NCBI RefSeq assembly: GCF_003171515.1
Contig: NC_089391.1
Coordinates: 1,984,001-2,048,000, forward strand
Reading direction: 5' to 3'
DNA length: 64,000 nt
From: Pyrenophora tritici-repentis
Taxonomy: Eukaryota > Ascomycota > Dothideomycetes > Pleosporales > Pleosporaceae
Positions 25,624-37,700 of the stretch are shown piece after piece (position 1 is the first letter of the stretch; each line of letters opens with the position of its first letter). A model generated the notes under the pieces. That model made no database searches, had not been told where the DNA came from, and worked only from the letters and a program-made list of their open reading frames with translations. The position numbers and the translations under genes were made by a program.

Positions 25624-27549
25624 ATGTCGACCACATCATCTCGTACTTCCTCACGTGGGTACCCCCCACGACCCTCTACACCTGATCAGACAGGCCGCAC
25701 ATTGGAACGGTCAGGCTCTTATGCTGTTGCGCCCAAGTCCGAGTACCTACGAAATGCTCTCCAGGCACGGAGAGCCCACCACACACCCACATCTTCCCTC
25801 CAAAATACACAACCACCACCCCCACCTGCTTCGAAGCCCGCAGAAATCAAGACTCCTAGAAGATCGCCCGATGTCTTTGCTGAGTTTGCTCTGTCCGAAG
25901 AACAACAAACACCTGTTTCACCCATCCGACGACGGAGGACGAGCGATGTTACAATGGGAATCCCGCGCTCCAAGACAACCCGAGAACTCCAAAATGAGCT
26001 TGACAAACTAAAGGAAAAGCTCATGACCTCAAGCCTGCGGGTCGAGCTGCTCAGGAGCAGTAACAAAGAACTGCAGCAAAACCTGGCATCGGCAAAGGAA
26101 CAAATAGAACGGCTGGAACCATTGGAGGACGAGAACTATGATCTTCGTGCCGAGAACCAACAGCTGAAGCTCAAAGTCGAAAACATGGACGACGAAATCG
26201 CAAGACTCAAAGACAGCAACGAGGACCATCGCAAGACCAACGAGGAGCTCACTGCTATAGCAAGCGAGAGCGCCGCGCATTGGGAAGCCCATGAATTCGC
26301 CATTGAAGAAGCTGCCGAGTGCATCATCAAGATGGAGGAGGAGAAGGCCGTGCTGACCAGGGAGCTTCAGGAGCTCAAGGACCGAGTTATAGCATTGGAG
26401 AGCACCTCTTCTGGCAGCGCGCTTGTCGATGGCCCCGCCAAGTACCCGTCGCGCGTCTATAGCGTCGACGAATCAAGGCCTTCTACTAGCCACTTCGACT
26501 CGGACTACTACAGCCAGCCATCGTCACCGCAAGCCAAGCCCAGCATCGAATCAGTCACATCCTTTACACCCTCTGAATTGTCGAAAAAGTTTCTCAACTT
26601 GAAAGAGGAACGTCGAAGATCTACCCGTGATCTCGTAAATCGCATGTCAGCGGTATCCCTGAGAGCACTTCGCGAAGCATCCCCGTCCCCTGCTCCAGAA
26701 GTCCCCCAGATCCCTGAAGCATACCAGCAACCAATACCGAAATTTGTCCAAAATGATAGGTCGGAAACACCCCGCGCCAATCCTGTGCAGTATCGCAAAG
26801 ATCTTGAAATGCTTCCTCCGCCATTGATGGAAGCTGCACCGATAGCTTCTCCAGTTCGACCACACACAGTAGCTCCACAGGCACCGGCGCCCCAACCAGA
26901 TGGGCTGCGCGGCTTGTACCGACCTGAGAGGCGTTCTAGCAACAGGGCGTCAAACGACGTTCGTCCATCATCGATGGTCGTCACATCCACGAATTCAGGT
27001 AGTCTGGGATATCGCCACCACTATGCGGAACCATCGGCGCATAGCCTCTCACGATCCAGCAGCAACCATACAGGCACGAATAGTTCGAACGAGCGACTAC
27101 GCACACTACGCCACCGGAAATCCTCGGCTAGCATGAGAACCCCTACATCTGCAGCATCTTCAGAGTGGGAGATCCTAGCCTCCAACAACTCCCCTCCTGT
27201 CTCTGTGTCATCTCAAGCTGATCTAACCACTGAGGTAGACCCGCTCGCAGACAAAGACAGGTGGTGGCGCAGCATCGATCATCTGACACTTTCTCAAGTA
27301 AATGCCCAAGCCCACCAACATTTGTATAGCGGACAGCTATCTAACACGCCACCAGACATCGACCAGCCTCGCAAGCTCAACCCTATCACATCGCGCGATT
27401 CGATGAAGAACAGCCCGCAGAGAAGCAAGACGGCAACGCCCTCGAATACTCGTGTGACATATGAGAAAGACTTTTTGTTCAACGCGGCAGAAAGCGAAGA
27501 AGACTTTATGCGCAAGGCTCGCAATGCGATGCCTAAGCGGAAGCCATAG
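25624..27549 (+). CDS. Coiled-coil protein with disordered flanks, unknown function
   Basis: A single exon of 641 residues beginning MSTTSSRTSSRGYPPRPSTP. The N-terminal 120 residues are Ser/Pro/Arg-rich and disordered. A long coiled coil follows at about residues 120-260 (TRELQNELDKLKEKLMTSSL to AVLTRELQELKDRVIALES), with clear heptads and one break near SAAHWEAHEFAIEEAAECII. The C-terminal 380 residues are again disordered and rich in Ser/Pro, with SP/TP sites and a conserved-looking patch DPLADKDRWWRSIDHLTLSQ (about residues 540-560). The last residues, FLFNAAESEEDFMRKARNAM, may form a short helix. There are no catalytic motifs. Architecture of this type is common in fungal spindle-pole, septation and microtubule-associated proteins, but I cannot name the family, and that comparison is inference only. 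Confidence 0.85.
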   Translation: MSTTSSRTSSRGYPPRPSTPDQTGRTLERSGSYAVAPKSEYLRNALQARRAHHTPTSSLQNTQPPPPPASKPAEIKTPRRSPDVFAEFALSEEQQTPVSPIRRRRTSDVTMGIPRSKTTRELQNELDKLKEKLMTSSLRVELLRSSNKELQQNLASAKEQIERLEPLEDENYDLRAENQQLKLKVENMDDEIARLKDSNEDHRKTNEELTAIASESAAHWEAHEFAIEEAAECIIKMEEEKAVLTRELQELKDRVIALESTSSGSALVDGPAKYPSRVYSVDESRPSTSHFDSDYYSQPSSPQAKPSIESVTSFTPSELSKKFLNLKEERRRSTRDLVNRMSAVSLRALREASPSPAPEVPQIPEAYQQPIPKFVQNDRSETPRANPVQYRKDLEMLPPPLMEAAPIASPVRPHTVAPQAPAPQPDGLRGLYRPERRSSNRASNDVRPSSMVVTSTNSGSLGYRHHYAEPSAHSLSRSSSNHTGTNSSNERLRTLRHRKSSASMRTPTSAASSEWEILASNNSPPVSVSSQADLTTEVDPLADKDRWWRSIDHLTLSQVNAQAHQHLYSGQLSNTPPDIDQPRKLNPITSRDSMKNSPQRSKTATPSNTRVTYEKDFLFNAAESEEDFMRKARNAMPKRKP

Positions 27550-28339
27550 GTGGCGTTGTAATGCTAATGATGATGGTACGAACGAAGCGATCTTTTTCCT
27601 TTGGTACAGTGCGATACTTGGCAGTCAAGTCCTCGTTTTGTTTTTTGCGTCGGCGCTGTGGTGGTACATTTGAACGATTCACAGATCTGGCGCTGTTTCT
27701 TATGGGTTACATGTACTCCGCAAGGAGAAGAAGAAGGTGATGATGATCATAACGGTCGTCTTGATTGAAGCGTGGGCGGTCGGTCGGTTCATTGACCAGC
27801 TCTGTTTTTGGCACTGTAGCAAATTAGCAGAATCACCTACGTCCCTCTTACTAAGTAGAGCGGAGTGTGTGGTGTGTACATATATATGTGTGTACTATTA
27901 GCATCGTAATTCTTAATTCAGCAATCTCAAGCTTGAGCAAACAAAGACAATTATCTGTGGTAAAGACAGCCAGCATGAAATTGATGTATAGCTAGCCAAA
28001 TCGGCCATGTAAACGTTACTTGTATCGAAAACCGATGTTCTCTTTCCAGTCGTACACGTGCTGCCAATCGCAACATGTGGCACCTCCGACATGCGCCCCA
28101 CTTCTGTGCGCTCAACCCCAAACGTACGCAGCGCACATGCCAGCTTCCCCAGCTCCGTCATCAAACATTACACATGTCCACAAGGGAGCCTGCCAACTAA
28201 CTAACCAACCCACCAACTAACCCCCCATCCCTGGTTTTCCTCTCCTCCTCGCTATGCACGTTGCTCCCAGCATCGTCCACTCTGCCCAGTCTCTCGCCCT
28301 TGTTCTTCCCCAGTCGCAGCTGCTCGTCCTCCTCCAACG
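27550..28339. other. Intergenic, 3' region and promoter
   Basis: 3' end of the coiled-coil gene followed by the promoter of the Dsc2-like gene. The last 180 bases are C/T-rich with repeated CAACTAACC-type runs. No RNA gene or repeat was seen. Confidence 0.45.
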
Positions 28340-29464
28340 ATGATATCCTCGGGCTTCACAAACGCGCCCGTATCGCAATTCCTCGTTTTTGGCACCGTCA
28401 TTGGCGCGCTGCTGGCGTCGGTGACGGATACGCGGTATTATTTGCATATTCAGGTTGTGCCGCATATATGGGGGTATGGGCAGTTTTGGAGGTTTTTGGC
28501 GTGGCAGGTACGTTGTTTGAAGGTGGTGGAGAGAGTGGTGTTGTTGTGTGTGTGTAAGAGGGAGGGGAGGAGGAGAGGGCTTGCGGGGGGATTGTTGCTA
28601 ATGTGGATATAGGCCAGTTTTACAAATTCGACTGAAGTGCTGTTTGCGGCGTTGACGTTTTATCAATTACGTGTTGTAGAGCGGTTGTGGGGGAGTAGGA
28701 AGTTTGCTGTAAGTATGAGATGGTTGCTGCATGCCAACTCCCACCCTACTCTTATTTACTTTTCCATACATGTGAAGATGATAATCTGGTATAGACAGCG
28801 AAAAGCTAGCTAACACATCAATTCGCAGTCATTCCTCCTAGCAACACTCCCATATACGACACTCCTACCCCCTCTCCTCCTAACCTTCATCCTCCGACCC
28901 CTCTCCCTCGGCCGCCTAAACTACCTCCCCGCAGGCCCAACACCCATCCTCTTCGCCCTCCTCGCAAACTACTACGCCGCGGTCCCATACACATATCGCT
29001 ATAAAATCTCGCCTTGGGCTGCCTCCTCCTCCACGCCGTCTACCACCTCTTCATCATCACAACAACAAAACACGCGCCAAACACCGACCCCCACAGCCCT
29101 CTGGTCTCGCAGCTTAACCCTCACAAGCAAAAGCCTATCCTACCTACCCCCTTTACAACTCGCCCTCTCCCAGTTTCCTGGCTCGCTGCTCGCGGCAGCC
29201 GTAGGCTGGGGCGTGGGAACCGCGTATCGCCGGGAGCTGCTTCCTGGTGCGACGAGGTGGCGTGTGCCGGGGTGGATGGTGGGAGAGGAGAAGAAGGGTG
29301 GGTTTGAGGGGCTGAGGGCTAGACTGGATGCTGAGAGGGAGAGGGAAGGTGGTGGGTCGGGGCTGGCGACGGGTATACTGGCGGGGGAGACGGGCGGGCA
29401 GGAGGCGAGGCAGAGGAGGACGTTGGGGGATATGGTGGCAGAGCAGTTTAGGGGGAGGGGGTAA
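28340..29464 (+). CDS. Dsc2/UBAC2-like rhomboid pseudoprotease (Dsc E3 ligase complex)
   Basis: Exons 28340-28507, 28613-28708 and 28829-29464 give 299 residues; the introns are GT-AG of 105 and 120 bp. The N-terminal half matches the UBAC2/Dsc2 family of multi-pass rhomboid-like membrane proteins: [16 protein letters not shown], the HIQVVPHIW block, [40 protein letters not shown] and [19 protein letters not shown]. Five or six hydrophobic segments are visible and there is no Ser/His catalytic pair, as expected for a pseudoprotease. In fission yeast and Aspergillus, Dsc2/DscB is part of the Golgi Dsc ubiquitin ligase needed for SREBP activation under low oxygen or sterol. The C-terminus is soluble and charged and ends in [11 protein letters not shown] see no UBA domain, unlike human UBAC2 and fission yeast Dsc2. 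The family assignment is solid; the complex role is inferred. Confidence 0.8.
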
Positions 29465-29899
29465 ATGACTTGAAATTGGAATGAGAAGGAGATACTGATG
29501 GTGATGAGTGATATTGGCGGTATGACACTGTTGGTATGATTCTAATTGTATAGTATTACTTACTATGGTATTTTTTCTCTTTTGCCAATGTATGCGTTTT
29601 TGGTACGTCACAAGCCACAGAGGAGATCAAGATTGATTTCTGAACTCATCCTTATATCTGGGATATGTAAAAGCATGCACGAATCGACAAGTTCATTTAG
29701 ACCATGTCAGTCGATTATCATATCATAAAACCGAACAGCTTGATTGAAAATCTCACGCATAATTGCAGAAATACCCTCCCGCATATATACAACCAACTTA
29801 TCCAGAAAAACGCAGCAATCACTCATCATCATGACAAATATCTAAATCGAAAAGGGCACCATCGTCTGACCCAACATTCTCCAAGCCAGATCAGATCAT
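29465..29899. other. Convergent 3' region between two genes
   Basis: Gap between the Dsc2-like gene (plus) and the DUF3429 gene (minus), which end facing each other. AT-rich with no coding signal; probably holds both polyadenylation regions. Confidence 0.5.
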
Positions 29900-31123
29900 T
29901 TATTTCTCACCCCTGTCATCACTGCGGGCAGCAGTCTTCTTCTTCTCCGCCGCTGCCTTCTCATGCTGTGCGAGCTTCTCCTCGGACGAGCCCTCGCCCT
30001 TGAACACCTTTGCGCGATCAATCGAGCCAGGGATATGTTCGGGCAGCTCGCTGCGGCCGATAAGGGTAAGCACGATACTAGCGCCTACGATAGACGTGAG
30101 CACGAAGCGGTACACGGCGTACCAATCGGGAGTCCAGCCACGGTATGCAGCACCTATTCGTCTCAAGTCAGTTTAAACTGTTGAATAAAAGGAGATGAGG
30201 GTGAGGAGGGAAAAGGAAAAGCAACGTACGAGTATCAACATAATACAATCCCAAAAAACCCATGAATTGACCAATCAACGCACCCTCCACCGGCATCAAA
30301 AGCGTCGACCACGCCACCATGGGCGCCACAACACCAATCGCATACCGCTTATACCCCTGCGCGCCACCATATCCCGCCCACTCGAGCCCCCAGTGGATAG
30401 CGCCCAGGAAACTGAGGATCGAAGCCCCGTACCCGATCTGCAGCGGCTCGATCATGTGGAGCAGGTACGTGGCGTTTGCCTCTGAGAAGAGCATGCCGTA
30501 GCCGGCGGTCGAGTGGTTGAGCTCCCAGGAGAGGTAGACGGTTGAGAGCGAGGTTGCGAGGTATGGCAGTGTGCCGGCGAGGCCCATGTAGTAGGCTTCG
30601 CGGGGGACGTTTGCGAGGGAGAAGGTTTGTTTGATTGTTCCCTGTTGTGGATGTTAGCCCTTTGTCTTCTAAATTTCCCAGCTTTTTTTTGGCTGTCGTC
30701 TACGGGGGAAAGTTGGCAAGATGGATATATACATACAACATCATGTTTAATCTCCGCCGTCATATCCACCTCTTTGGCCGGCGCCTCAGCCCCAACTTCG
30801 GAAAACATGGGATGCGTCGAACTCGAGCTCGACACCGTCTCAGGCGTCGGTTTGATCTTTTCGTGCGCATACCGGCTCTCGGCTTGCTTCTGCCCCTCGC
30901 TCAGCTTCTTGTCTGCTAGACTCCGGCGTAGAAGCGCTGACGGTGTCGTCTGCGCTGCTAACTGCGGTCTTCGTCCCGCTGCTGCCGCAAGCGACCCAAA
31001 CTGTGTTGACCATTGCAGACATGGCGCCGCCGTTGTTGTTGTCGTCTTGCGAGCACCAGCCGTGCGCGGTGCTGCCGCTAGGGATCTGAGCGCGAGGCGC
31101 GAGACTCCGTTGCGAAGAAGCAT
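29900..31123 (-). CDS. DUF3429 (TMEM69-like) probable mitochondrial inner-membrane protein
   Basis: Exons, in transcript order: 31123-30737, 30641-30230 and 30153-29900, giving 350 residues with GT-AG introns of 95 and 76 bp. The start chosen is the ATG at 31123 (MLLRNGVSRLALRSLAAAPR), an Arg-rich, acid-free N-terminus that looks like a mitochondrial presequence; the frame extends 33 residues upstream to another Met without helping the targeting signal. The conserved core begins after exon 1: YYMGLAGTLPYLATSLSTVY, LQIGYGASILSFLGAIHWGLE, GYKRYAIGVVAPMVAWSTLL, and after the second intron WYAVYRFVLTSIVGASIVLT. This gives about five membrane segments, as in the DUF3429 family that includes human TMEM69. 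Molecular function is unknown. The tail is charged (EEKLAQHEKAAAEKKKTAA). Confidence 0.85.
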
Positions 31124-31786
31124 ACTTAGCTCAATCAACGTTTCTGACGTTGTCCGTAGTGTACTTGTGAACTTAGATGGAGAGGGCGAGAACAGTAAAA
31201 AAAAAGCAGAGGATATGAGCAAAAGTAAAAAGCAGAGAAGCTGGGTATCAACGTGAAGAGGAAAAGAAGAGTTTCGTCAGATAACAAATGTCGATTTACG
31301 ATTACGCCTACAGCTTATTTCCTCTTGTCCCCGCAACTTGACGCGCGAAGCCGGCCGTTTTTGCGCAACGCCAGACTGACGTCACAGTACGATGGTCGCG
31401 GCTACATCACTCTGCGCCGGCCAGGCTTCGGCATCGACAACATTTTTTGGGGCCATGCCGCGAATCCCTGCGAAACAGGTGGGTCGCAACGGTGCCGTGA
31501 AGCCGAGAGAAATAATAACCCGGTTTACTGCAGTACGTACCATGATGAGACAATGGCTTTCGACCATTTGTGCACAATCGATCAAACTGGACGAGTTGGT
31601 GGCGTTTAACTTGGTGTACGACTTTCAATTTCCACCTAGAAGTAACTCTGCTATCGCTATCAGGACAAAAGAATAGAGAAATACACATTACAACAATGAA
31701 CAAAACCCGAACCAAGCCATGTCGTATACTCATGTGCTCATTAGCCATTCTCGTCGTGTTTTACCATCTCTCTGCCGTTGACCTTA
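31124..31786. other. Intergenic: promoter of the DUF3429 gene and 3' end of VPS13
   Basis: Both neighbours are on the minus strand. Plus-strand frames here have no coding character. No repeat or RNA gene was seen. Confidence 0.45.
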
Positions 31787-34700
31787 TCAACCTTTGGCAT
31801 TCCACCGATCGTTATACGCATTAACACCCACAGCCACCTGTCGATAGAACCAATTCCTGCTGCCTTCGTCGCTGACGGGGATGAATGGCCCATTTGTACC
31901 TCCCTTGAGCGTGATACCCAGTCCAGTTCTTTCCTTGCTGATAGTCTGTACGTCCTTGAGTGGAACGTCCCATTCCGTCTGTAGCTTTTTGGTTCGCACC
32001 ATCATGAGGCCGTTGTACGTGAGCATGACGAGCATCTCCTTGTTCTGAAGTTCCAGATGCGCAATGTAGTCTTCGTTGAAGTACTTGCCGTTATCAAGTG
32101 TCTTCAACCAGAACTGACCGAGCGCTTCGCGTTGAGAGTATGGTCGCACGATTCCGTCTGTGCCGATGAAGCGCGTTAGGCGTACACGGTCGAGACCTTC
32201 TTGGTCAAAGACGGTTGTGGTGTTGCGGACGCCTTCTGCCATATTGGAGGCGAGATCAAAGGCACCAATTGCAGCCTTAGTAGGTACACCAAGCAGACCT
32301 TTGCCGACTCCTTTGACAAATCCGAGAGCGCCTTCCTTCTCCGCACCTTGGATAGGATGACGGGCTAGGCCGCCGAGACCGCTGGCAAGACTGCTGGCGA
32401 AGGCGTTACCACCTGATGTGATGCCGTACAAGGCATGCTTGGGCCTGTTGCGCGAACGTGACATGCGGCGCGAATCCTGGAACTCTTTGTCGAGAGTTGC
32501 GGCAGACAAGCCCTTGGACATACTGCCAGTAAACTTCGCCATACTGTCTGAGAAGCCAAACACCGATTTCTTGACGAAGCTGGATGCACCCTTGGCGATA
32601 CCAATACCAAGGTCTTCCGGTCGGTCAGACTTGACAAGACCCTGGTATGGCTCGTAGAAGATGTCGGCAACACCCGAACTGATGTTATTGAAGAGACCCA
32701 CTGGATTTCCCAGGAAGTCGGCAGATCCAATAATGACATGCACTTGTCGCAGCGACTCTTGAACGTAGTGATTCTTGATATTGTTGATTAATGCAGTCGT
32801 CGAGATTCGCGCATTCTCAAGCATCAGAGAATTGTACCGTACAGGCGCGTCGTTGACGTTGCCAATCGACATGGTGAGAACGTTGACAGCGAACATGAAT
32901 GGGTTGGATGTGCTCATGGTGTCTTCGGCGTTGATGCGCTCCGTTCGCACAAAAGACAAATCGATCTGCATAGGCTGAAGATGGAGAAGCTCAAAGTAGA
33001 CGTCCTGACCAGACTGCTCCTGCTTTGGCTCGGGTATGCTGAGGTTTTCATCCCACAGCTTACCCTGTTTTTCTTCAGTCCATGACGCTCCGGGTATGTT
33101 TGCAAAGTCGATCATGGCGAAAATAAAGTCTTCGTCGATTTCAACCGTCATCTGCTGCAGCAAAAACGTAAAGTACTTGATGTAGAGCACGCCGTAAGAG
33201 TCGTCTTTGACCTTGGTGATAGTAGTCTGGAAAATGGGATGCGCCTCCATCTCCTTTCCAGTCTTGGGAACGACGCTGGGGTAGAAGATGATGGGGAAGA
33301 TACCACCGTAGAGTTGGTTGTCGATCTGGATCCACTTGATCTGCATATTGATCATCTGGTAGAGAGGCGAATCGGAGTACTTGAACTCGATATCGCGCAG
33401 TGTAACGTACACCAGCTCCTTCAAGTGACGATTGACAAGGGAGATACCAATGCCGGCAAGTCGCAGCTGTGCTTTGAAGGTGACGTCGGTATCCATGTCC
33501 TTGACTTCGAAGCCCGTCATCGTCGAAGATGCTGTGGTAGACTTTTGCTTGTACATGCTCTTAGATGGCTTGTAGTTGGCGATCTCAAGAGTCTGCGTTG
33601 GACCCGCTGCGACAACATTGAGGTCAATAACCTTCATACCACCTTGCTCCGGGCCAGGTGGGATCTTGAATGGAATGAGTGGCCCGATTTCAGCAAGCTT
33701 GACATGTCGCTCCCGACCATTGGCGCTGATGACGATTTCTTTATTCTTCGCGGCCGGGAAGTCCCACGCATACGGCATAATGCTCCTAGGTGGCAGCCGG
33801 TACCTAATCGGTCGGAAGCCGGAGCCGCGGTCATCTTCGTCTTCGTCCAGGTTAGGGTTTGCTTGCCAGTACAAGAATTCCTGGTCGCTCATGTTCTTGA
33901 ACGAGAACGGCCAATGCTTATTCTCAACACTGATGTGGCAGAAGATAGTTGCTGCCTCCATCAAGATATCGACGCGGATAAGCTTTTGGCGTTGACCAGC
34001 CTTGGATAGCTTGACGTGCACATTGCCCACGTTCGAAATGTTGAACGGAGAGGACCATTGGTTGTTGATACCAGGGTAGCAGAGTGATAATTGCGGTGCG
34101 CCACCTTGTCGCAGCCATCGCAGGGGGAACAGCTCGCCATCCTTGACAGTCATCCAGTCAGACTGCCCGGGTTCGCGAATGAGCAACTCTTCCTTCAGCT
34201 TGTTGTTGACGATGAATCGCGGCGCGATGGAAACTGTCTTGGTCAAGTTGTACTTGCCCTCACCCTCCGAAACTGATACACCCAGGTGCATGTCAGAGCG
34301 TGCCTTCATTGACGGCAAAGCCACAGTGTATGTGCTGCCAATCGCATCGAAACTCTGAGGCTTGCTCCAATTGGAATCTCCAACCTTGATCAAAGCGCGA
34401 TTCTTCTTGTTCTCTGTAGGGTAAGAGAACATGAACGGTAATGCCTTGCCAGCATCCTGCTGATTGTCCGTGACAACGCCTTTTCCGGCAGTGGCTCGGC
34501 CCTGGCCCATGAGCTGCTGTGCCCGAACATCCAGCTGAAGCCCGGTACGGTTGAGAATAATGTACGGACTGTATATCGCTACTTTGAAAGCACCACCGCC
34601 GTCGGGGAAGTTGCTACACTTTGTTAGTATTTCTCAGATACGGACCGATAGTTAGACCTACTAAAAGTGCATGTTGAGGTGCAGTGTCGTGTCATTGTTG

Positions 34701-37700
34701 TCCTTCACTTCTAGCACCTTCTCCCTCCTGAAGCTCTCTCGGTCAGTGGAATTGATGATGCCAAACTTGCTCGGCTTGAAGGATCCATCCTGCATTTCCA
34801 CGCTAATGAGTAGGAGATGCGAGAGCTCCACAACGTGGACAGGGCTGATGCCGCCTTTCCTGAGGAAATTGGTCCAATCCTTCTTTGTATTGCTGTCGTA
34901 GATCCTATACTTGAAGTCGTACGGGAGAAGGTTGTGGACTTCGACAGGCGCTTGCAAGCGGAGCCGCATGTAGGGGTAGATGCCAGTCAAAGGATCCTTC
35001 TTGTCGTACGCTGCATGTAGCTGGAAGTAGAATGGTGGTGACTGGTCGTCCTGCTCCCCACGGCAGGTAATAGTCCTGGTGGGACGCTTTAAGAGGTCCT
35101 TCCAGAACAAGCGCTCGTTAGACCATTCGTAACCGAAACCTTGGTCTGGACGGATGACAATTGAGTGCATGTGGCAAGCGCCAACGGGTGCTGGCCTGGC
35201 ATCCCCAGGAGCGATCTTGTCGATCTTGAGAAGATGACCATCTTCTGGACTGAACATACCGAGCTCGATCGGAATTTGGGTGTTGTTTTCTACCAACAGT
35301 GGGGAGCGGATGGTGATGTTCTTGATGTTGTCAGAACCAAGCTTTACATCGATGAGCAGGCGATGCTGAATGCGGTCCTGCTTTGGCTTGAGGTTGTACA
35401 AGAATTCGCCCTCGCGATGTACGGGTACGCGCGTGAGGCTGTCGAAGCCGCTGCCTTCCAACTTGATTCCCAGCATGCCGGTGGCGCCATCTGTAGAAAG
35501 TGACTCTCTGGCTGACATGGGATCTTCGAATCGCCATGGCTGCTCTTCGCCGTCTTCGAGTCTGGCAGCGAAGCCTTCCTCTTCTTTGCCCTCAGCCCAG
35601 ACATCAACACTGAACCCAGTGTAATTGCGTACGCGATACGGAGCGTCGCTACCTCTAGGCTTGGACAGAATATCCTCGTCACTAGTGAGAAAGTCGAATG
35701 ACTTGGAGCCTAGCGCAATTGTTGCAGCTGTTACTGTGAGCTCCATCGACTTACGAGAGTAGATATCGACAGCCAGTTTGTCAGGGTCCTGATCTTTGGA
35801 CATATGGAAACCAACACTCCACGGCTCAATCAATGGCTCCCATGCAGACTTGGAAAAGTTGTACACGTTGACCAATGTGTCAAGCGAGGTATCGGCAACC
35901 ATTGGCCCTGACCAGTCTCGCACGTCGACACCAAACTTCTTCACGCGCCAATCAAGCATGGGCATTTCGTGCACGTCACCAATAAGTACGACGCGTATGC
36001 CTTCGATGCTGATGTGAAGCTCCTCTCGCTTAAGTACAGTCGAAGGAGGGGGCGCCTGCTGCTGCACGGCCTGTTGAGTTGATCGCTTCGTGGTTGCCAG
36101 CGACTTTGTACGAGGCTTGTGAGTAGAGGCTTTACCGGCATGAGAAGTTCCTTTCTTTGAAGGTGTCCCTGCCTTCAGCTGCTGGGCCTCCGGAGAAGGA
36201 ATGCCCTTCTCGGCAGGTGCTGCCATAGCGGAGGCCCGGTTAACGATCTGCATGGCCAACAAGATATCGCGGAGTGATAAGCGGAGTACAAGAGGCTCGA
36301 TGTCGACGGTAATGCTCATTACAGAAGATTTTGAACCCTGGTTCCGAATGTCCAAAGCCGTTTGAATGCTGAAGTCGTCAAGAATGCGCATGCGATTAGT
36401 CTCGAACCTGTCCATGCGACAAAGGAACATGCCGACCTTGTCGACCTGTAGCGTCATTGCCCGTTGTTTTGATACGAGTACTTGCTTTGTGCCGAGCACG
36501 ATAGCCTCCGAGCTGGCCATTGCAGGGTTGGCGATGAGAACAACCTGCGCATCTACCAAGTTGACACGGAATGATATGTTCATACCATTATCCGTGGACT
36601 CTTCGGGTGCGGGAAGTTGTTCCATCTGTCTCGACCCATCAGGTGACATTATTTCGTCATCACTGTCGGTTTCATCAAGCTCAGTATCTTCCTCGATGAC
36701 CAAAGGCTCATCTGTAGCAAGGCCTGCGTTGGCAAATGCTTGAAGAGCAAACAGATAATCGAGGGCCAAGATGATTCTTGGGCTGTCGATAGTAAGGAGA
36801 GCAATCATATTGCGCTCTTGACCACCCGAAATTGACACACTGGCCATGAATTGCTGCTTGACGTCATTGTTAATGAGCGACATGATCTTCCGGAATTTGT
36901 TCGTCCCTTGGGTGCGACTATCTCGGATAGTGAACGACTGCACAACCAACTCGGCTTCCATCGCGCCATCGCTGATCATGCGCACCTTGACGTTGGTGTC
37001 ATTGAGCGAGAACTTGGAAAGACTAGCCGCCTCTACATCACCAACAGGCTCACCATCTGTAGATTTGACGAGCTCCAAACCAATAGTGCCAACTTTGAAA
37101 ACAAAGTCCAGCTTGGTCCACTTGCCATCATCAGTGTGTAGCTCAGGGCCCTGCGAGCTGACAATATCCTTCGACGACGGTTCCGGAGTGTCCTTGTCTG
37201 TCAAGCGACGCGCGGGCTCCGTTGTCTCGTTTGGTAGCTCGGCCTGCACGTCTTCGTCGATGGCGTCCGGCTCTGTGGCAAACGCTGCAGGAATAGACCG
37301 CGACAACTCTAATGCAAACTTCATTTGATCTGGCGTAAGCTGCAGGTTGATATCCGACATGTTGCCGTCAATTTCGATGTCTGGTCGCTGTTGTCCGGGT
37401 TTGTGCTCGACCATGGTAATGTTGAAGTCGAGATCGACCTTGTCAATCAACTGGAGTTGCTCGGAGCGGTCTTCGTCATAATGCAGCTTTGAGGTGAGCT
37501 TGATGTTCCTGATACCGGCTGTGATCTTGTTCGCAGTCTCCGCGCTTTCAGAGTCATCAAGGGGAACGAAACTGTTCTTCGCATAGATCTCTCCCAGATT
37601 TGCAGTCAATGTGTCCCGATCTGGTTTATCGGATACTACCATGCGCGGGAAGACAACAATAGGAGTACTGATGGTGATGTCGAAATGGAACTTGTTCGCT

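Noticed and set aside
31253..31609. 118-residue plus-strand frame between the DUF3429 gene and VPS13
   Set aside because: No recognisable features; it overlaps other frames and lies in promoter/3' DNA.
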